A stretch of 64,000 nucleotides of DNA from Haematobia irritans (GCF_050003625.1 NC_134399.1:107548615-107612614), one strand, 5' to 3'. Counted from the stretch's first letter, positions 1 to 10,712 are shown. The notes: generated by a model from the letters alone, not told the origin. Numbers and translations: made by a program.

Positions 1-104
1 ATCGTTGTATCGCTCTTGAGGGGAACTATGTTGAATAATAAAAACGAATTTTGACAAAAAAATGTGTTTTTCTTTGTTAGACCGGGGATTTATAGCCAAC
101 CTGT
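1..104 (+). mobile_element. 3' end of an irritans-type mariner (DD34D)
   Basis: The window opens inside the transposase C-terminus: positions 3-35 encode RCIALEGNYVE and TAA at 36-38 ends it. The terminal inverted repeat follows (GACCGGGG ... AGCCAACCTGT) and ends at 104, with TA at 105-106. Compared with the copy near 45.4 kb, the TIR has lost one base and carries C to T. The rest of the element is outside the window. Confidence 0.9.
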
Positions 105-980
105 TAATATCAGTTGATGCACAGCACCAATAGTTTCCGGAACAACAACTGATTTTGAACGACCTTTACGAAATTCGCGCCCAGAGAAGGAATATGAAAC
201 CTGCTTTAATAGCAAAATGTTATTTTTAGACGGTGAACATGGAACATATTTGCCGCAACCATGTTATTTTCTCAAAAATTATGTATCTGATTTTGGCGAC
301 ATACATATGTTTGCGGAGAAAAAAAGATTTTTCGACAATTTTTGTTTTGCTCTTGAAACATTTTTGGGGTGATCATCCAAAACTCAAGCAAGTAAGGAAT
401 ACTAGCTTGAGTCTTGGAGTGAACTACGACCTTGGTAGAAGTCACCATACCATCGATAAAAACTGGTCCTCGACGGAGCTTCACCGCCTCAAATTGAACT
501 AAGTTCATCGATACACTGTTGTTGAGTTAATCCACATCCAATGTTGTCAAGAATAAACACACAAAAATGTTTAAGATTTAAATCCATTTTTTGGGCGAGA
601 TGAATATATTAAGTTGCTGTAAACACAAACAGCACTTGTATGTTAAAATTTTCTGAGTACCTCAAAAATGTCACGTTTATCGCAAGAACTGTCAATTGGC
701 AGCTTACAACACTTGGGTTGCTCAATCCCGAAGTATGAAAGGCAACATCGTATTTGTTGGCAAGATTTTACGCGAGAATGATGAATAATACTTTCGTGGC
801 TGCTGACGAGAAAAAGGTGGAACATAAGTTAAGTAGCGGAATTCATGACATATTTTCCTAATGTTTTCATAAAACGATCTGGACCAATTTTTGCAAGGCA
901 TATACTGACATCGAATAAGAAGGCATATACTGCTAGAAAGCATATACTGACATCGAATAAGGCTCCAGAAAATCAATTAA
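105..980. other. unassigned repeat-derived DNA
   Basis: No supported gene. Positions 189-330 match one arm of the palindromic element at 18406-18623 (AGAGAAGGAATATGA, then TATCTGATTT). A 22-bp direct repeat starting GCATATACTGACATCG occurs at about 898 and 941. Short ORFs on both strands lack recognisable domains. The 270-510 stretch may be an old transposase remnant, but I could not align it. Confidence 0.4.
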
Positions 981-1201
981 ATGGGGGCTTCACCTAAAGG
1001 CGCTCCGATATGGTTCACTTGCAATACCAACCGACTTACTTCAATAACAACTACTGATTCTAAGTTTCAAGCCGATAGGTTGTTTCGATTGAAAGTTAAC
1101 ATGATTTCAACATACGGGCGGGCATCGTCTGAGAATTTCCCCACGACCGCTACGTTACAAACTGAATGATAAAGTTAGTATACCAACTTTATCATTCAGT
1201 G
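981..1201 (-). mobile_element. degenerate HINE family 3 fragment ending in a small palindrome
   Basis: Matches the minus-strand form of the HINE family 3 5' region (CCGATATGG, then AATACCAACCGACTTACTTC, then AAGTTTCAAGCCGATAG) but is strongly diverged. Only a trace of the GTCY tract remains (GGGCGGGC). It ends in an inverted repeat (ACTGAATGATAAAGTT and AACTTTATCATTCAGT, spacer about 8 bp) made from the element's terminal motif. Confidence 0.6.
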
Positions 1202-1590
1202 ATGGTTAAAAATGTCAGTATTACCAGTTTCGGCCCTGCAGAATTAGGTCTTGTTCTTAGTTTATGATAAGTAATGTGGTTGTCCCTTCTCTACTGATTA
1301 CTATCTTCTTGATGTCCTATTCTAATTTTTTACACTCTGATCGATTAGTGACTGCTTTCGACCCGCATGTCACCATTGTGCAGTATCATATAGAAGAGTT
1401 TCAAATTCGGAAATGTTACCAGCATTGAGATGATGGCTTCACGGATATTGGTTCGCCATAGCGGCTTGTATACTCTTTGGACTTAATTTCATTGGTTTTC
1501 CATTCGTACTCAGAGATGGTGAGTAATCTGACCAAACAAAAGGATGGTTATTATATGACATTAATCATACCAAGGAACTCTTCTCTAGAA
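1202..1590. other. no recognisable feature
   Basis: About 390 bp with no ORF of note and no repeat that I could match elsewhere in the window. Confidence 0.3.
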
Positions 1591-2609
1591 GATGGGGGTA
1601 TATTAACTTTGTCATTCCGTTTGTAACACATCGAAATATTGCTCTAAGACCCCATAAAGTATATATATTCTGGGTCGTGGTGAAATTCTCAGTCGATCTG
1701 AGCATGTCCGTCCGTCTGTTGAAATCACGCTAACTTCCGAACGAAACAAGCTATCGACTTGAAACTTGGCACAAGTAGTTGTTATTGATGTAGGTCGGAT
1801 GGTATTGCCAATGGGCCATATCGGTCCAGTTTTACGTATAGCCCCCATATAAACGGACCCACAAATTTGGCTTGCAGACCCTCTAAGAGAAGCAAATTTC
1901 ATCCGATCCGGCTGAAAATTGGTACATGGTGTTAGTATATGGTCTCTAACAACTATGCAAAAATTGGTCCACATCGGTCCATAATTATATATAGCCCTCA
2001 TATAAACCGATCCCCCAATTTGGCTTGCGGAGCCTCTAAGAGAAGCGGCTGAAATTTGGTTCATGGTGTGTGTATACGGTCTCTAATGGCCATGCAAAAA
2101 TTGGACGAAATCGGTCCATAATTATATATAGCCCCCATATAAACCGATCCCCAGATTTGACCTCCGGATCCCCTTGGAAGAACAAAATTCATCCGATTCG
2201 GTTGAAATTTGGTGCGTGATGTTAGCATATGGTATCCAACAACCATGCAAGAATTGGTTCATATCAGTCCATAATATATAGCCCTCAGATAAATCGATCC
2301 CCAATCACACAAAAATTGGTCCATATCAATAATTGTATATAGCCCCCATATTTCAATTCTGGCTTCCTACGTACCGTGCAAAAGTCCATATCGATTCGTA
2401 ATTATTTGTAGACTTACCTACACATCACTTTTTTTGTCTAATATATACCACGTATGGACTAACTCACAATTTAGAAAACGATTTAAGATACCACAACCCA
2501 AGTAATTCGATTGTGGATGACAGTCTATCGTAAAAGTTTCTGCGCAATCTATGGTTGAGGGTACATAAGATTCGGCCTGGCCGAACTTACGGCCGTTTAT
2601 ACTTGTTCA
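1591..2609 (+). mobile_element. HINE family 3 (DINE-1/Helentron-like), 5' trimmed
   Basis: Order of parts: GATGGGGGTATATTAAC start (the first about 15 bp missing), a weak GTCCGTCCGTCTG tract near 1706, a block with GCTATCGACTTGAAAC, then several 153-bp repeats carrying ATAGCCCCCATATAAACCG, then the 3' end with hairpin TTCGGCC-TG-GGCCGAA near 2572 and a terminus at TATACTTGTT. Hairpin plus microsatellite plus central tandem repeats is the layout known for DINE-1/INE-1 elements. Non-coding. Confidence 0.75.
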
Positions 2610-3488
2610 AACTATGACACTAAATGTTTTGCCATGTTGTGCAATTTTTTTAAAATTAATTCCTATTTTAATTGTAATTGTTTTCTTTTTAAAAGGGTAC
2701 CACTTTTATAAATTGATGTGCCACCTTCTATGGCAAGTGACACGTTTTGTGCCACTTTTCCGATATTCTCAATGCTAACGTAGCTTGGAGATATTCATTC
2801 ACCAACATAAGTGAGTGGCACCATTGTACTTTTATTAATTTCGCGAAGATATGGAGCATCTGCAAACCATGACAAAATACTGGCACATCAGATTTTTTAT
2901 TTTTGATTTGACAGTGATAAGGAGCAATATGGTGACTCTCTACAAGATCTACACAAGTTTGAACTCTCATAAACTAAACACAATCATGTAAATCTGGCTA
3001 TTGTTTTGTATATTGAAGAGGTGATTGGGCTTTGACACAAAGCATCCATCAGTTGACACTAGGAATCACATTTACATATTCCGTATATGATATTCGAATT
3101 TTTCGGACATTAACCTACCTATGCCAGGTATGACGTGAGTGCAGTATCATCGCGACGAAGGTTGAGAAGAGACTAAATTAATGTAAGACACCAAAATGAA
3201 ACCGACTCCATGGAGTGAATGATGCAAAATATTAGGTTTGAAGTTTATTTTGGCAACATCATATTGACACGCTAGACTGCATAGCTTCAAAGATTAATGC
3301 TTGTAATTACTGATGAAGATTTTTTATTGCTGTTTTTAAGCCTTTCCAGACACGCATTAATCTCTAGGCATAATAAACCAATGGAAAATTTTGAATTGGA
3401 TTAACACCAATGAGTAATCATGCACCAAGAAGCACCTAACTACTCTACTGCCCACTTATCAATCAATCAACTAAAAAATTTCACTTAC
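2610..3488. other. intron downstream of exon C, no repeat recognised
   Basis: This stretch follows the exon C donor on the minus strand. I see no convincing exon or transposon. It may be single-copy intronic DNA. Confidence 0.4.
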
Positions 3489-4014
3489 CTGGCTGATGAT
3501 GGACACGATCGCTTATCGCTGATACTCTTCAAATATTCGGATGGCTTAATTAAATGCGTAATGCCATCGAGAGAGTTGTTTGGGAAACTGGGCGGTACAA
3601 ATGGCAAAACTAATTGCTTGTTTACCAAATTTGGACCATTGGGTCTTGATGACGAACCCGCCGCCCCAGCACTGCCGTTTGTGTGACCGTATTGGGCTTG
3701 TGTCAATTCGTAATGATCCTCGGCCGATGAACCATAAATGTGGGAGGATGATTGATGATGATGCTGTTGTTGTTGCAACTGTTGATAGTGATGTTGATTT
3801 TGGGAATAATTCGCGTTACCGTTGTTAATGCCTGCCTGTGTACCACTGCCAGGGCTGTTGTGGTAATGAGATGAATTTTTGCCATAATTACCACCGTTAC
3901 CGTTCTGAAGAAGTTGATAGCCACCATTGTTGTTGTTGTTGTTAATTTCACCATTGCCCGTTGTGGGCTGTTGCACGCTTGAGGTTCCATTGAGTAGCTT
4001 GGCTTTCTTGTTGG
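3489..4014 (-). CDS. internal exon C, Asn/Gln/His-rich then conserved-looking tail
   Basis: Bounded by acceptor TTCAATTTCAG and donor CAG|GTAAGTGA on the minus strand. It takes one base from exon B, restoring ...STISANKKAKLLNG. The 526-nt exon encodes about 175 residues: ANKKAKLLNGTSS, an Asn/Gly region, a Gln/His tract, and an ordered-looking end (LVLPFVPPSFPNNS, then HLIKPSEYLKSISDKRS). It leaves two bases (AG) for the next exon, so the gene runs on past the left edge. Phase continuity, strong splice sites and shared composition link it to exons A and B despite the distance. The KPSEYLKSI segment is the best handle for identification. Forked/espin is my weak candidate. Confidence 0.85.
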
Positions 4015-4183
4015 CTGAAATTGAAGAAGAAGTAAAGAAAGAAATTTCATTTATCCGTTTATTTGAGTGAGTGTTAAAACTTCACTTAATTTTAAAAGCT
4101 ATGCATTTGTAATCGGAGGAGAGTAGTATGATAATTTTAGTAAAGATAATTTTATCTTTACAAAAATTATGCCACCAGCATTA

Positions 4184-4305
4184 CACAAAAAAAAAATCTG
4201 ACTCAATCACGAAATTAATTGATCTAAATAATTTTTTAATTGAAATATCTTCAATCACAGCAATGATAGTATCAATTAAAAAATTAATTGAAAGTCAATA
4301 AAAAA
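4184..4305 (-). repeat. left half of an ATTAATTG-rich MITE, split by a HINE
   Basis: Begins ACACAAAAAAAAAATCTG and continues with ACTCAATCACGAAATTAATT, matching the intact copy at 56158-56383. It breaks off in a poly-A run where the HINE tail (ACAAGTGAG) begins. The rest resumes at 7400 (ATTAATTGATCC). Confidence 0.7.
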
Positions 4306-4529
4306 AACAAGTGAGTAAAGTAGAAAGTCGGGCGGGGCCGACTATATCATAGCCTAAACCATGGCTACTGGATTAGTAGACATTGTTTGTGGGGTATCAA
4401 TGGTATAGGTTTCGGTGATAAACCGCATTTTCATATTTAAGAACATAAAGGGGTACATGTTTATGGGAATCTTGTCACAATCTGAGCAGAAATGTCCGAT
4501 ATTACGAGCTATAGTTGATTTTGCACCTA

Positions 4530-4820
4530 CAGAGTTAGTATGCATACACAAGGTCGTGGGTTCGATTTCTGCTTCGACCGAACACCAAAAAGTTTTTCAG
4601 CGGTGGATTATCCCACCTCAGCAATGCTGGTGACATTTCTGAGGGTTTCAAAGCTTCTCTAAGTGGTTTCACTGCAATGTGGAACGCCGTTCGGACTCGG
4701 CTATAAAAACGAGGTCCTTTGTCATTGAGCTTAACATGGAATCGGGCAGCACTCAGTGATAAGAGAGAAGTTCACCAATGTGGTATCACAATGGACTGAA
4801 TAATCTAAGTGAGCCTGATA
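4530..4820 (+). mobile_element. tRNA-derived SINE, copy 1 (left part)
   Basis: The tRNA-like head is shortened, but the B box (GGGTTCGATTTCTG) is visible at about 4558. The body matches other copies (AAAGTTTTTCAGCGGTGG, then GAACGCCGTTCGGACTCGG). It is cut after GAGCCTGATA by a DD37E transposon and resumes at 6095 (CATCGGGCTGCC). Confidence 0.85.
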
Positions 4821-6092
4821 AAGGGTGATACGGTCAAAATTTGGTCAATATAAACTTGACGTATTTCTTTCAATTTTGCATTTAAAAAACCTGAACATCC
4901 CCCATTTTGAAGGTGTGTGTGTAGAATGTTGCTCCTATTTTGATTTTGGAATTCACTCTTCAGTTGTCAAAATGCCGTCCAAGCAAGAAGAGCAGCGTAT
5001 CAAAATTTTGCTCGCGCATCGCGAAAATCCGAGCTACTCGCACGCAAAGCTGGCAAAATCGCTAAAAGTTGCCAAATCAACCGTTACAAATGTAATTAAA
5101 GTGTTTGGGGAACGTTTGTCGACAGCCAGGAAGTCTGGATCGGGGGGAAATCGAAAACCGGAAGCCGCTGAGACGACAAAGGGAGTTGCCGGTAGTTTCA
5201 AGCGAAACCCAAACCTCTCTCTCCGAGATGCCGCAAGTAAGCTGGGTGTAGCGTCTACAACGGTGCATCGACTTACAAGAAGGTAGTGACTCCAAATCGC
5301 GATGATAAACAAAATACGACGGCCAAAGCGCGATCCCGGAGGCCGTCGACGACGAAGCTGACGAAGTTTGACTGCGTGGTAATGGACGACGAAACCTATG
5401 TTAAATCCGACTACAAGCAGCTTCCGGGGCAGGAGTTTTATACGGCAAAAGGAAGGGGAAAGGTAGCAGATATTTTCAAGCACATAAAACTGTCAAAGTT
5501 CGCAAAGAAATATCTGGTTTGACAAGCCATCTGTACCTGTGGCTTGAAAAGCAGCATTTTCGTAGCTTCCGGGACTGTCAACCAAGAAATTTACGTGAAA
5601 GAGTGTTTGAATAAACGTGTGCTGCCTTTCCTGAAGAAACACGGTTGTTCCGTACTGTTTTGGCCGGATTTGGCATCTTGTCATTACGGTAAAAAGGCCA
5701 TGGAGTGGTACGCCGCCAACAACGTGCAGGTGGTTCCCAAGGACAAGAACCCTCCCAACACGCCAGAGCTGCGCCCAATTGAGAAATACTGGGCTATTGT
5801 CAAGCGGAACCTAAAGAAGACCAAAAAACTGCTAAGGACGAGCAGCAGTTCAAGGCAAACTGGCTTTCTGCGGCGAAGAAGGTGGACAAGGTGGCTGTAC
5901 AAAATCTGATGGCAGGTGTCAAGCGTGAGACCCGGCAATTCGGATTTGGAAAAGCGAAAGCCTAACTGAATATTTTTCCTGAATTTTATACTAATTGAAC
6001 TTGAAAAAGAAATTTAATTTGATTTTTTAAATAAACGATTTCACCGATTTACACTCGTTTTCCCTTGACCAAATTTTGACCGTATCGCCCTT
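4821..6092 (+). mobile_element. DD37E Tc1/mariner-superfamily transposon, 1,272 bp
   Basis: Terminal inverted repeats AAGGGTGATACGGTCAAAA and its complement are at both ends. The element sits at a TA duplicated at 4819-4820 and 6093-6094, inside a SINE whose sequence is otherwise continuous. It encodes one transposase in broken frames. The second catalytic Asp (WPDLASCH) and the Glu (RPIEKYW) are 37 residues apart, which is the DD37E signature known from mosquitoes and other flies. Near-perfect ends suggest a fairly recent insertion, yet its own transposase is dead. Confidence 0.9.
4972..5965 (+). pseudogene. DD37E transposase, frameshifted and nonsense-mutated
   Basis: The start ATG at 4972 opens MPSKQEEQRIKILLAHREN. 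A helix-turn-helix DNA-binding half follows (LAKSLKVAKSTV; second helix LRDAASKLGVASTTVHR). First catalytic Asp: VVMDDETYV. Second: LFWPDLAS. Third residue: Glu in LRPIEKYWAI. Damage visible: a deletion of about 25 nt after GTGCATCG (near 5271), seen against the copy at 31.5-32.3 kb; a TGG to TGA stop at 5520-5522; and a frame change near 5830 in the AAAAAACTGC run. The last frame ends FGFGKAKA with TAA at 5963-5965. It acted as a cut-and-paste transposase; no product is expected now. Confidence 0.88.
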
Positions 6093-6123
6093 TACATCGG
6101 GCTGCCACCTAACCTAACCTACC
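6093..6123 (+). mobile_element. SINE copy 1, right end with CCTAA tail
   Basis: Continues the SINE after the DD37E insertion: TA, CATCGGGCTGCCACC, then TAACCTAACCTACC. Confidence 0.8.
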
Positions 6124-6863
6124 ACAGACGGTTACCTTGTGCAAAATTTGAGTACGATCAGTTAATAAATGAGGCCTCTATGGTCAAAAATAAGGTTATT
6201 GGGGGCAAATTTGGCAAAATCGGGCGATACATATATATGGGAGCTATATCTAAATCTGAACCGATTTCGATGAAATTTTGCACATACAGTTAGTGCTATA
6301 GAAGATTACATTTAGCCAACCTTGGTTACGATCGGTTGATAAATAAGGGTTTTACGGCCAAATTTGGCAAAATCGGGCGATACATATATATGGGAGCTAT
6401 ATCTAAATCTGAACCGATTTCGATGAAATATCGCACATACAGTTAGAGCTATAGAAGATTACATTTAGCCAACTTTGAGTACAATGGCAAAATCGGACGA
6501 TACATATATATGGGAGCTATATCTAAATCTGAATCGATTTCGATTATTTTTGGCACATATTGTCAGTACCATAAAAGATTAGAGTAAGCCAAGTTTGAGT
6601 AAGATCGCTTAATAAATAAGGTTTTTATGGCCAAATTTGGGAAAATCGGGCGATACATATATATGGGAGCTATATCTAAATCTGAACTGATTTCGATGAA
6701 ATTTTGCAGACTTAAAGGGTGATGAAAAATTTTACTATGTGCAAAATTTGATGACGATCGGTTTGTAAAAAATCGCAACGTGACTCCATTTGTCGAAATC
6801 GGGCGATACATATATATGGGAGCTATATCTAAATTTGATCCGATTTCTTCCAAATTCAATTTA

Positions 6864-7397
6864 GAGGTGTGCGCGTGAGTGAAATTTCATTCACACTCAC
6901 GCACATTCACGAAGCAAAATGTTTGTTCACGCACGCTCACGCACGATATGTTTGGTAGCCACTCACACTCACGCACGTTCACGAAATGTAAACCGGTACT
7001 CACGCACGCTCACGCACGAACTACTTTTGAAGACTCACGCTCGCGCACGATTCACGACAATTAACGTGACTCACGACAAATTCAAGAGACTCACGACATT
7101 TTCCAACCGGGTAAGAGGAAAGGTAACAAAATTAATAAATAGGAGATAGTACAACAGCTAAATAGAATTCATTTATCGTATCAGAAAGAATTAAACCTTG
7201 ATTTTTTCGTGAGCGTGATTTTGCAGAAATTTTATTCACGTACATTCACGAACCGATTTTATTTCTCACGCACGACATATTATTTTTAGTCCTATTCACG
7301 CACATTCACGAAAGTTTCTTCAGATTTTGTTCACGAGTCACGTGATTCACGCGTGAACCACGCGTGTCACGACAGTTTCGTGTCACGCGCACACCTC
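6864..7397. mobile_element. TCACG-rich foldback element, 534 bp
   Basis: The ends are inverted: GAGGTGTGCGCGTGA and TCACGCGCACACCTC, flanked by TA at 6862-6863 and 7398-7399. The interior is almost entirely imperfect short repeats of the type TCACGCACRYTCACG, with a more ordinary AT-rich middle near 7100-7190. ORFs across it (poly THTHAR-type peptides) are repeat artefacts. A fragment of the same family lies at 13361-13415. Terminal repeats plus TA fit a Tc1/mariner-type MITE, but the internal composition is unusual. Confidence 0.7.
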
Positions 7398-7399
7398 TA

Positions 7400-7485
7400 G
7401 TATAATTAATTGATCCAATTAAAAATTAATTGATACCATTAATTTTTGTGATTGATTTTTGTTTCAATTAGAAAATTTCTTGAAT
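7400..7485 (-). repeat. right part of the split ATTAATTG-rich MITE
   Basis: Resumes ATTAATTGATCCAATT and continues to AATCAATTAAATTTTTAATT. The outer terminus present at 56383 (TTTTTCTGTGT) is missing here. Confidence 0.6.
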
Positions 7486-7521
7486 CAATTAAATTTTTAA
7501 TTGAATATTTTTTAAAACTTA

Positions 7522-7608
7522 AGAAACAAAGGGAACCCTAATATTTGATTCATGGTGGTGGGTATTTAAGATTCGGCCCGGCCGAACTTACTGCTGCATA
7601 TACTTGTT
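7522..7608 (+). mobile_element. 3' tail of HINE family 2
   Basis: Matches the last about 85 bp of the element at 23229-24732: CCCTAATATTTG, the hairpin TTCGGCCCGGCCGAA at about 7573, and a terminus at CATATACTTGTTTT. No body precedes it. Confidence 0.75.
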
Positions 7609-8984
7609 TTATAATCATCCGGATATTGGATTGATAAAATGCTGGTTCCCAATGTCCAGGTTTTTTCCCTGTATAACACATAGCTAAATTGATAAATAAC
7701 AAAGTGAATTTCAAAACAAGCTGAAATGATTAGAGTTTGCAACAAACAAACGTAGTGAAAAAAGCAAAGAAAATGTTCGTTTTGGAGCCGGAAGTGGAGC
7801 AAAAAATATAATACAATTTTTCTACACGCAAAACAAAGGATTGTTATATACCCTACAGGAAATCGATCAACCAGAACCGGTACAGGACTAGTCCCTGGTG
7901 TACATGGACCAGTTCCAGTTTTGGTCAAAACGTATGGTAGGGACTGGTGAGCCTCCGATTCGCACCAGAAAGAAAAATATTTTTGGAATATGTTGTTATT
8001 TTAATAATTATATTTGAGTAAATATGTAGATCCAATAAGATTTTTATATCATGTGATTATAGAAATCAATAAATTATATGAATATTTAAAACTTGTGAAA
8101 AACTGAAGCACTGGTACCAGTCCTGTCCGTTAGTGGAAATTTGCATCAATTTCCCATAGGGTGAAATGGAGGGTGAAAATACACCCTCCATACTCGAACA
8201 CCGGCATTCACAGCAGTTTCTTGTTTGGTTAACCCCAAAAAATGTTGGAGAATTTTTTCCCCCTCTAATTTTCTAGAAATTATGACAAGTTGATACGAGG
8301 GTCGCCTTCTATATTTCGGGATTGCGTAACCTAGTGTTGCAATCTGCCAAATGACATCTCTATCGTAAAGCTTGAAAGCATTTTTGAAGTTATACCTACT
8401 CAGAACGTTTTGACATATGAGTGCGAGTAAGGATATTTAAACAATGATTCGGATTTTTCACTTTATTCTAACTACGAGGGTATTGTTATACCACCCTCGT
8501 CGAGAGGGTATACTACGTGCCAACAAATCTCTTTGAAATCACTACAAGATCAAATTTAGTACTATTAGACTGTTGTTGTTTCGGCACACTGAAGAGAAAA
8601 ATTCAAATGGGTATTCGTCGAGAAATTCAACAATTCATATTAATCCTATGATATATTAAAAGTACATCGAAAAAAATATTGTCGTGAGACCAAGGATTTC
8701 ATGTCCTTAAAATACGAATGAGTTTTTTGCTTTGCATGGAAGACGTTTCTCTGCTATAAAGTTTTTTCCTTGTCCAAAAGACGATAAACTCTTCTATAAA
8801 GTCGTTCTTTCCTTATAATTAAGTTATTCGACTTAGAAATGGGTATCTTAAAATGAAAGAAAATTTTGTTTGACTATGGTCAACTTGCCTTTAGTAAGCG
8901 TGAAAAATTCTTTAAAATGAATTAAATGGTCTCTAAAATTTGTTGCCTTTTTGCATCTTAACAACAAAGCAAAACAACAAAATA
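7609..8984. other. no gene; short repeat fragments
   Basis: Two segments share an ACCAGTCC/GGACTGG theme near 7880-7950 and 8110-8130. Positions 8667-8975 match an inner part of the CACTGAAAAA MITE family (ATATTGTCGTGAG, then TTCCTTATAATTAAG), diverged. A short inverted repeat (CCACCCTCGTCGAGAGGGT) lies at about 8491. Nothing coding is supported. Confidence 0.45.
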
Positions 8985-10315
8985 TCTTATTTTGTTAAAA
9001 TTTTATTTCTATAGAAAATTTTCTCAAACTTTTATTTCTATAGTAAATTTATCAAACTTTTACTTGATTTATTTTTTTCTATATTTTGAAGATTTTGTCA
9101 AAACTTTATTTCTACAAACAATTTTGTCAAAATTTTATTTCTATAGAAAATTTATTTAAAATTTCATTTCTATAGACATTTTTGTAAAAATTTTACTTCT
9201 ATAGAAAATGTTGTCAAAATTTTATTTCTAAAGCAAATTTTGTCAAGATTTTATTTCTATAGAAAATTTTGTCAAAATTTTATTTCTATAGAAAATGTTT
9301 GTTAAAATTTTATTTCTATAGAAAATTTTTGTCAAAATTTTATTTCTATAGAAAACGTTGTCAAAATTTTATTTCTAAAGAAAATTTTGTCAAAATTTTA
9401 TTTCTATAGAAAATTTTGTTAAAATTTTATTTCTATAGGAAATTTTGTTAAAATGTTATTTTTGTAGAAAATTTTGTCAAAATTTTATTTCTATAGAAAA
9501 TTTTGTCAAAATTTTATTTCTATAGAAAATTTTGTTAAAATTTTATTTCTGTAGAATTTTTTTTCAAAATTTTATTTCTATAGAAAATTTTGTTAAAATT
9601 TTATTTTTGTAGAATTTTTTGTTAAAATTTTATTTCTGTAGAAACTTTTATCAAAATTGTATTTCTATAGAACATTTTGTCAATATTTTATTTCCATAGA
9701 AAATTTTGTCAAAATTTAATTTTTTAGAAACTTTTATCAAAATTTTATTTCTATAGAAAATGTTGTCAAAATTTTATTTCCATAAAAATTTTTATTTCTA
9801 TAGAAAATTTTGTCAAAATTTTATTTCTATAGAAAATTTTGTCAAATTTTTTTTATTAGAACATTTTGTCAAAATTTTATTTTTATTGAAAATTTTGTCA
9901 ACATTTTATTTGTATAGAAAATTTTGTCAAAATTTTATTTGTATAGAAAATTTCGTCAAAATTTATTTTTATAGAAAATTTTGCCAAAATTTTATTTTTA
10001 AAAAACATTTTGTTAAATTTTTATTTTTGTAGAAACTTTTATCAAAATTTTATTTCTATAGATATTTTGTCAAAATTTTATTTCTATAGATAATTTTGTC
10101 AACATTTTATTTCTATAGAAAATTTTGTCAAAATTTATTTGTATAGAAAATTTTGTCAAAAATTTATTTCTATAGAAAATTTTGTCAAAATTTTATTCCT
10201 ATAGAAAATTTTGTCAAATTTTTAATTCTATAGAAAATTATGTCAAAATTTTATTTCTACAGAAAATTTTGCCAAAATTTTATTTCTATAGAAAATTTTG
10301 TCAAAATTTTATTTC
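8985..10315 (+). repeat. 29-bp AT-rich minisatellite array
   Basis: A head-to-tail array with the unit ATTTTATTTCTATAGAAAA followed by TTTTGTCAA, about 45 copies with scattered substitutions. The unit is nearly self-complementary around TCTATAGA. ORFs through it are repeat-driven (YFYRKFCQNF-like peptides) and should not be annotated as genes. Shorter runs of the same unit occur in several HINE family 3 copies and at the right edge of the window. Confidence 0.9.
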
Positions 10316-10343
10316 ATTCGTATTGTTTTGTTATTGTTGGTTT

Positions 10344-10712
10344 ATTCTTCAATCATTATTGTTGTTCTTGATTTCAGCTTAAAACCAAAGGAAAAGAGAT
10401 ATGTTTGTACGAATTTATTTCGGCATAAGTCGGTTATCATAAACCTTTTTTCGGAAGGTTGTTCACTTTGGGTTTAGTGAATTGCCTGAATTTATTCTGA
10501 TAATTGGTTGATAGTTTTGCAGCAAGTAGAGGATGGTGATGAGGAATGTGGTAATTCCGAAATGTGCGTCTATCCAACCATCTTGCAGTCTATAGGGCTT
10601 TGCCCAAATAAATTTGACAAACATTATTTTCCTCTGTTGGTTAAGCTACACTGGTAGTTTAGTCAATGCATGGTTTTAAGCTGAAATCAAGAACAACAAT
10701 AAAATTTTATTT
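10344..10712. mobile_element. TIR element of about 365 bp inserted in the minisatellite
   Basis: About 28-bp inverted ends: TTGTTGTTCTTGATTTCAGC ... and the complementary GCTGAAATCAAGAACAACAA near 10680-10700, each adjoining an AAAACCA/TGGTTTT block. Minisatellite resumes directly after it. A second, partial copy lies at 20666-20760 and shares the inner sequence (TTTAACCAACAGAGGAAA type). No coding capacity. Confidence 0.7.

Larger units (their letters stand above)
4306..6861 (-). mobile_element. HINE family 1, minus orientation, interrupted by SINE and DD37E
   Basis: The 3' end comes first: ACAAGTGAGTAAAG, then the GTCGGGCGGGGCCGAC hairpin at about 4329. After the interruption (4530-6123) the central tandem repeats continue to 6861 with GGGAGCTATATCTAAATCTG units. 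The 5' end with its GTCY tract is missing: the sequence stops at CCAAATTCAAT and a foldback element follows. Compare the complete copy at 40391-42942. Confidence 0.7.

Noticed and set aside
272..508. Possible transposase remnant on the minus strand
   Set aside because: The peptide has no catalytic motif and I could not align it to a known transposase; the region partly overlaps a foldback fragment.
6879..7149. Overlapping ORFs rich in His/Thr/Arg/Ser
   Set aside because: They arise from the TCACG word repeats of the foldback element.
9760..10382. ORFs of 66-90 codons with YRKFCQNF-like repeats
   Set aside because: They are translations of the 29-bp AT-rich minisatellite, with no codon bias, no start context and no conserved domain.
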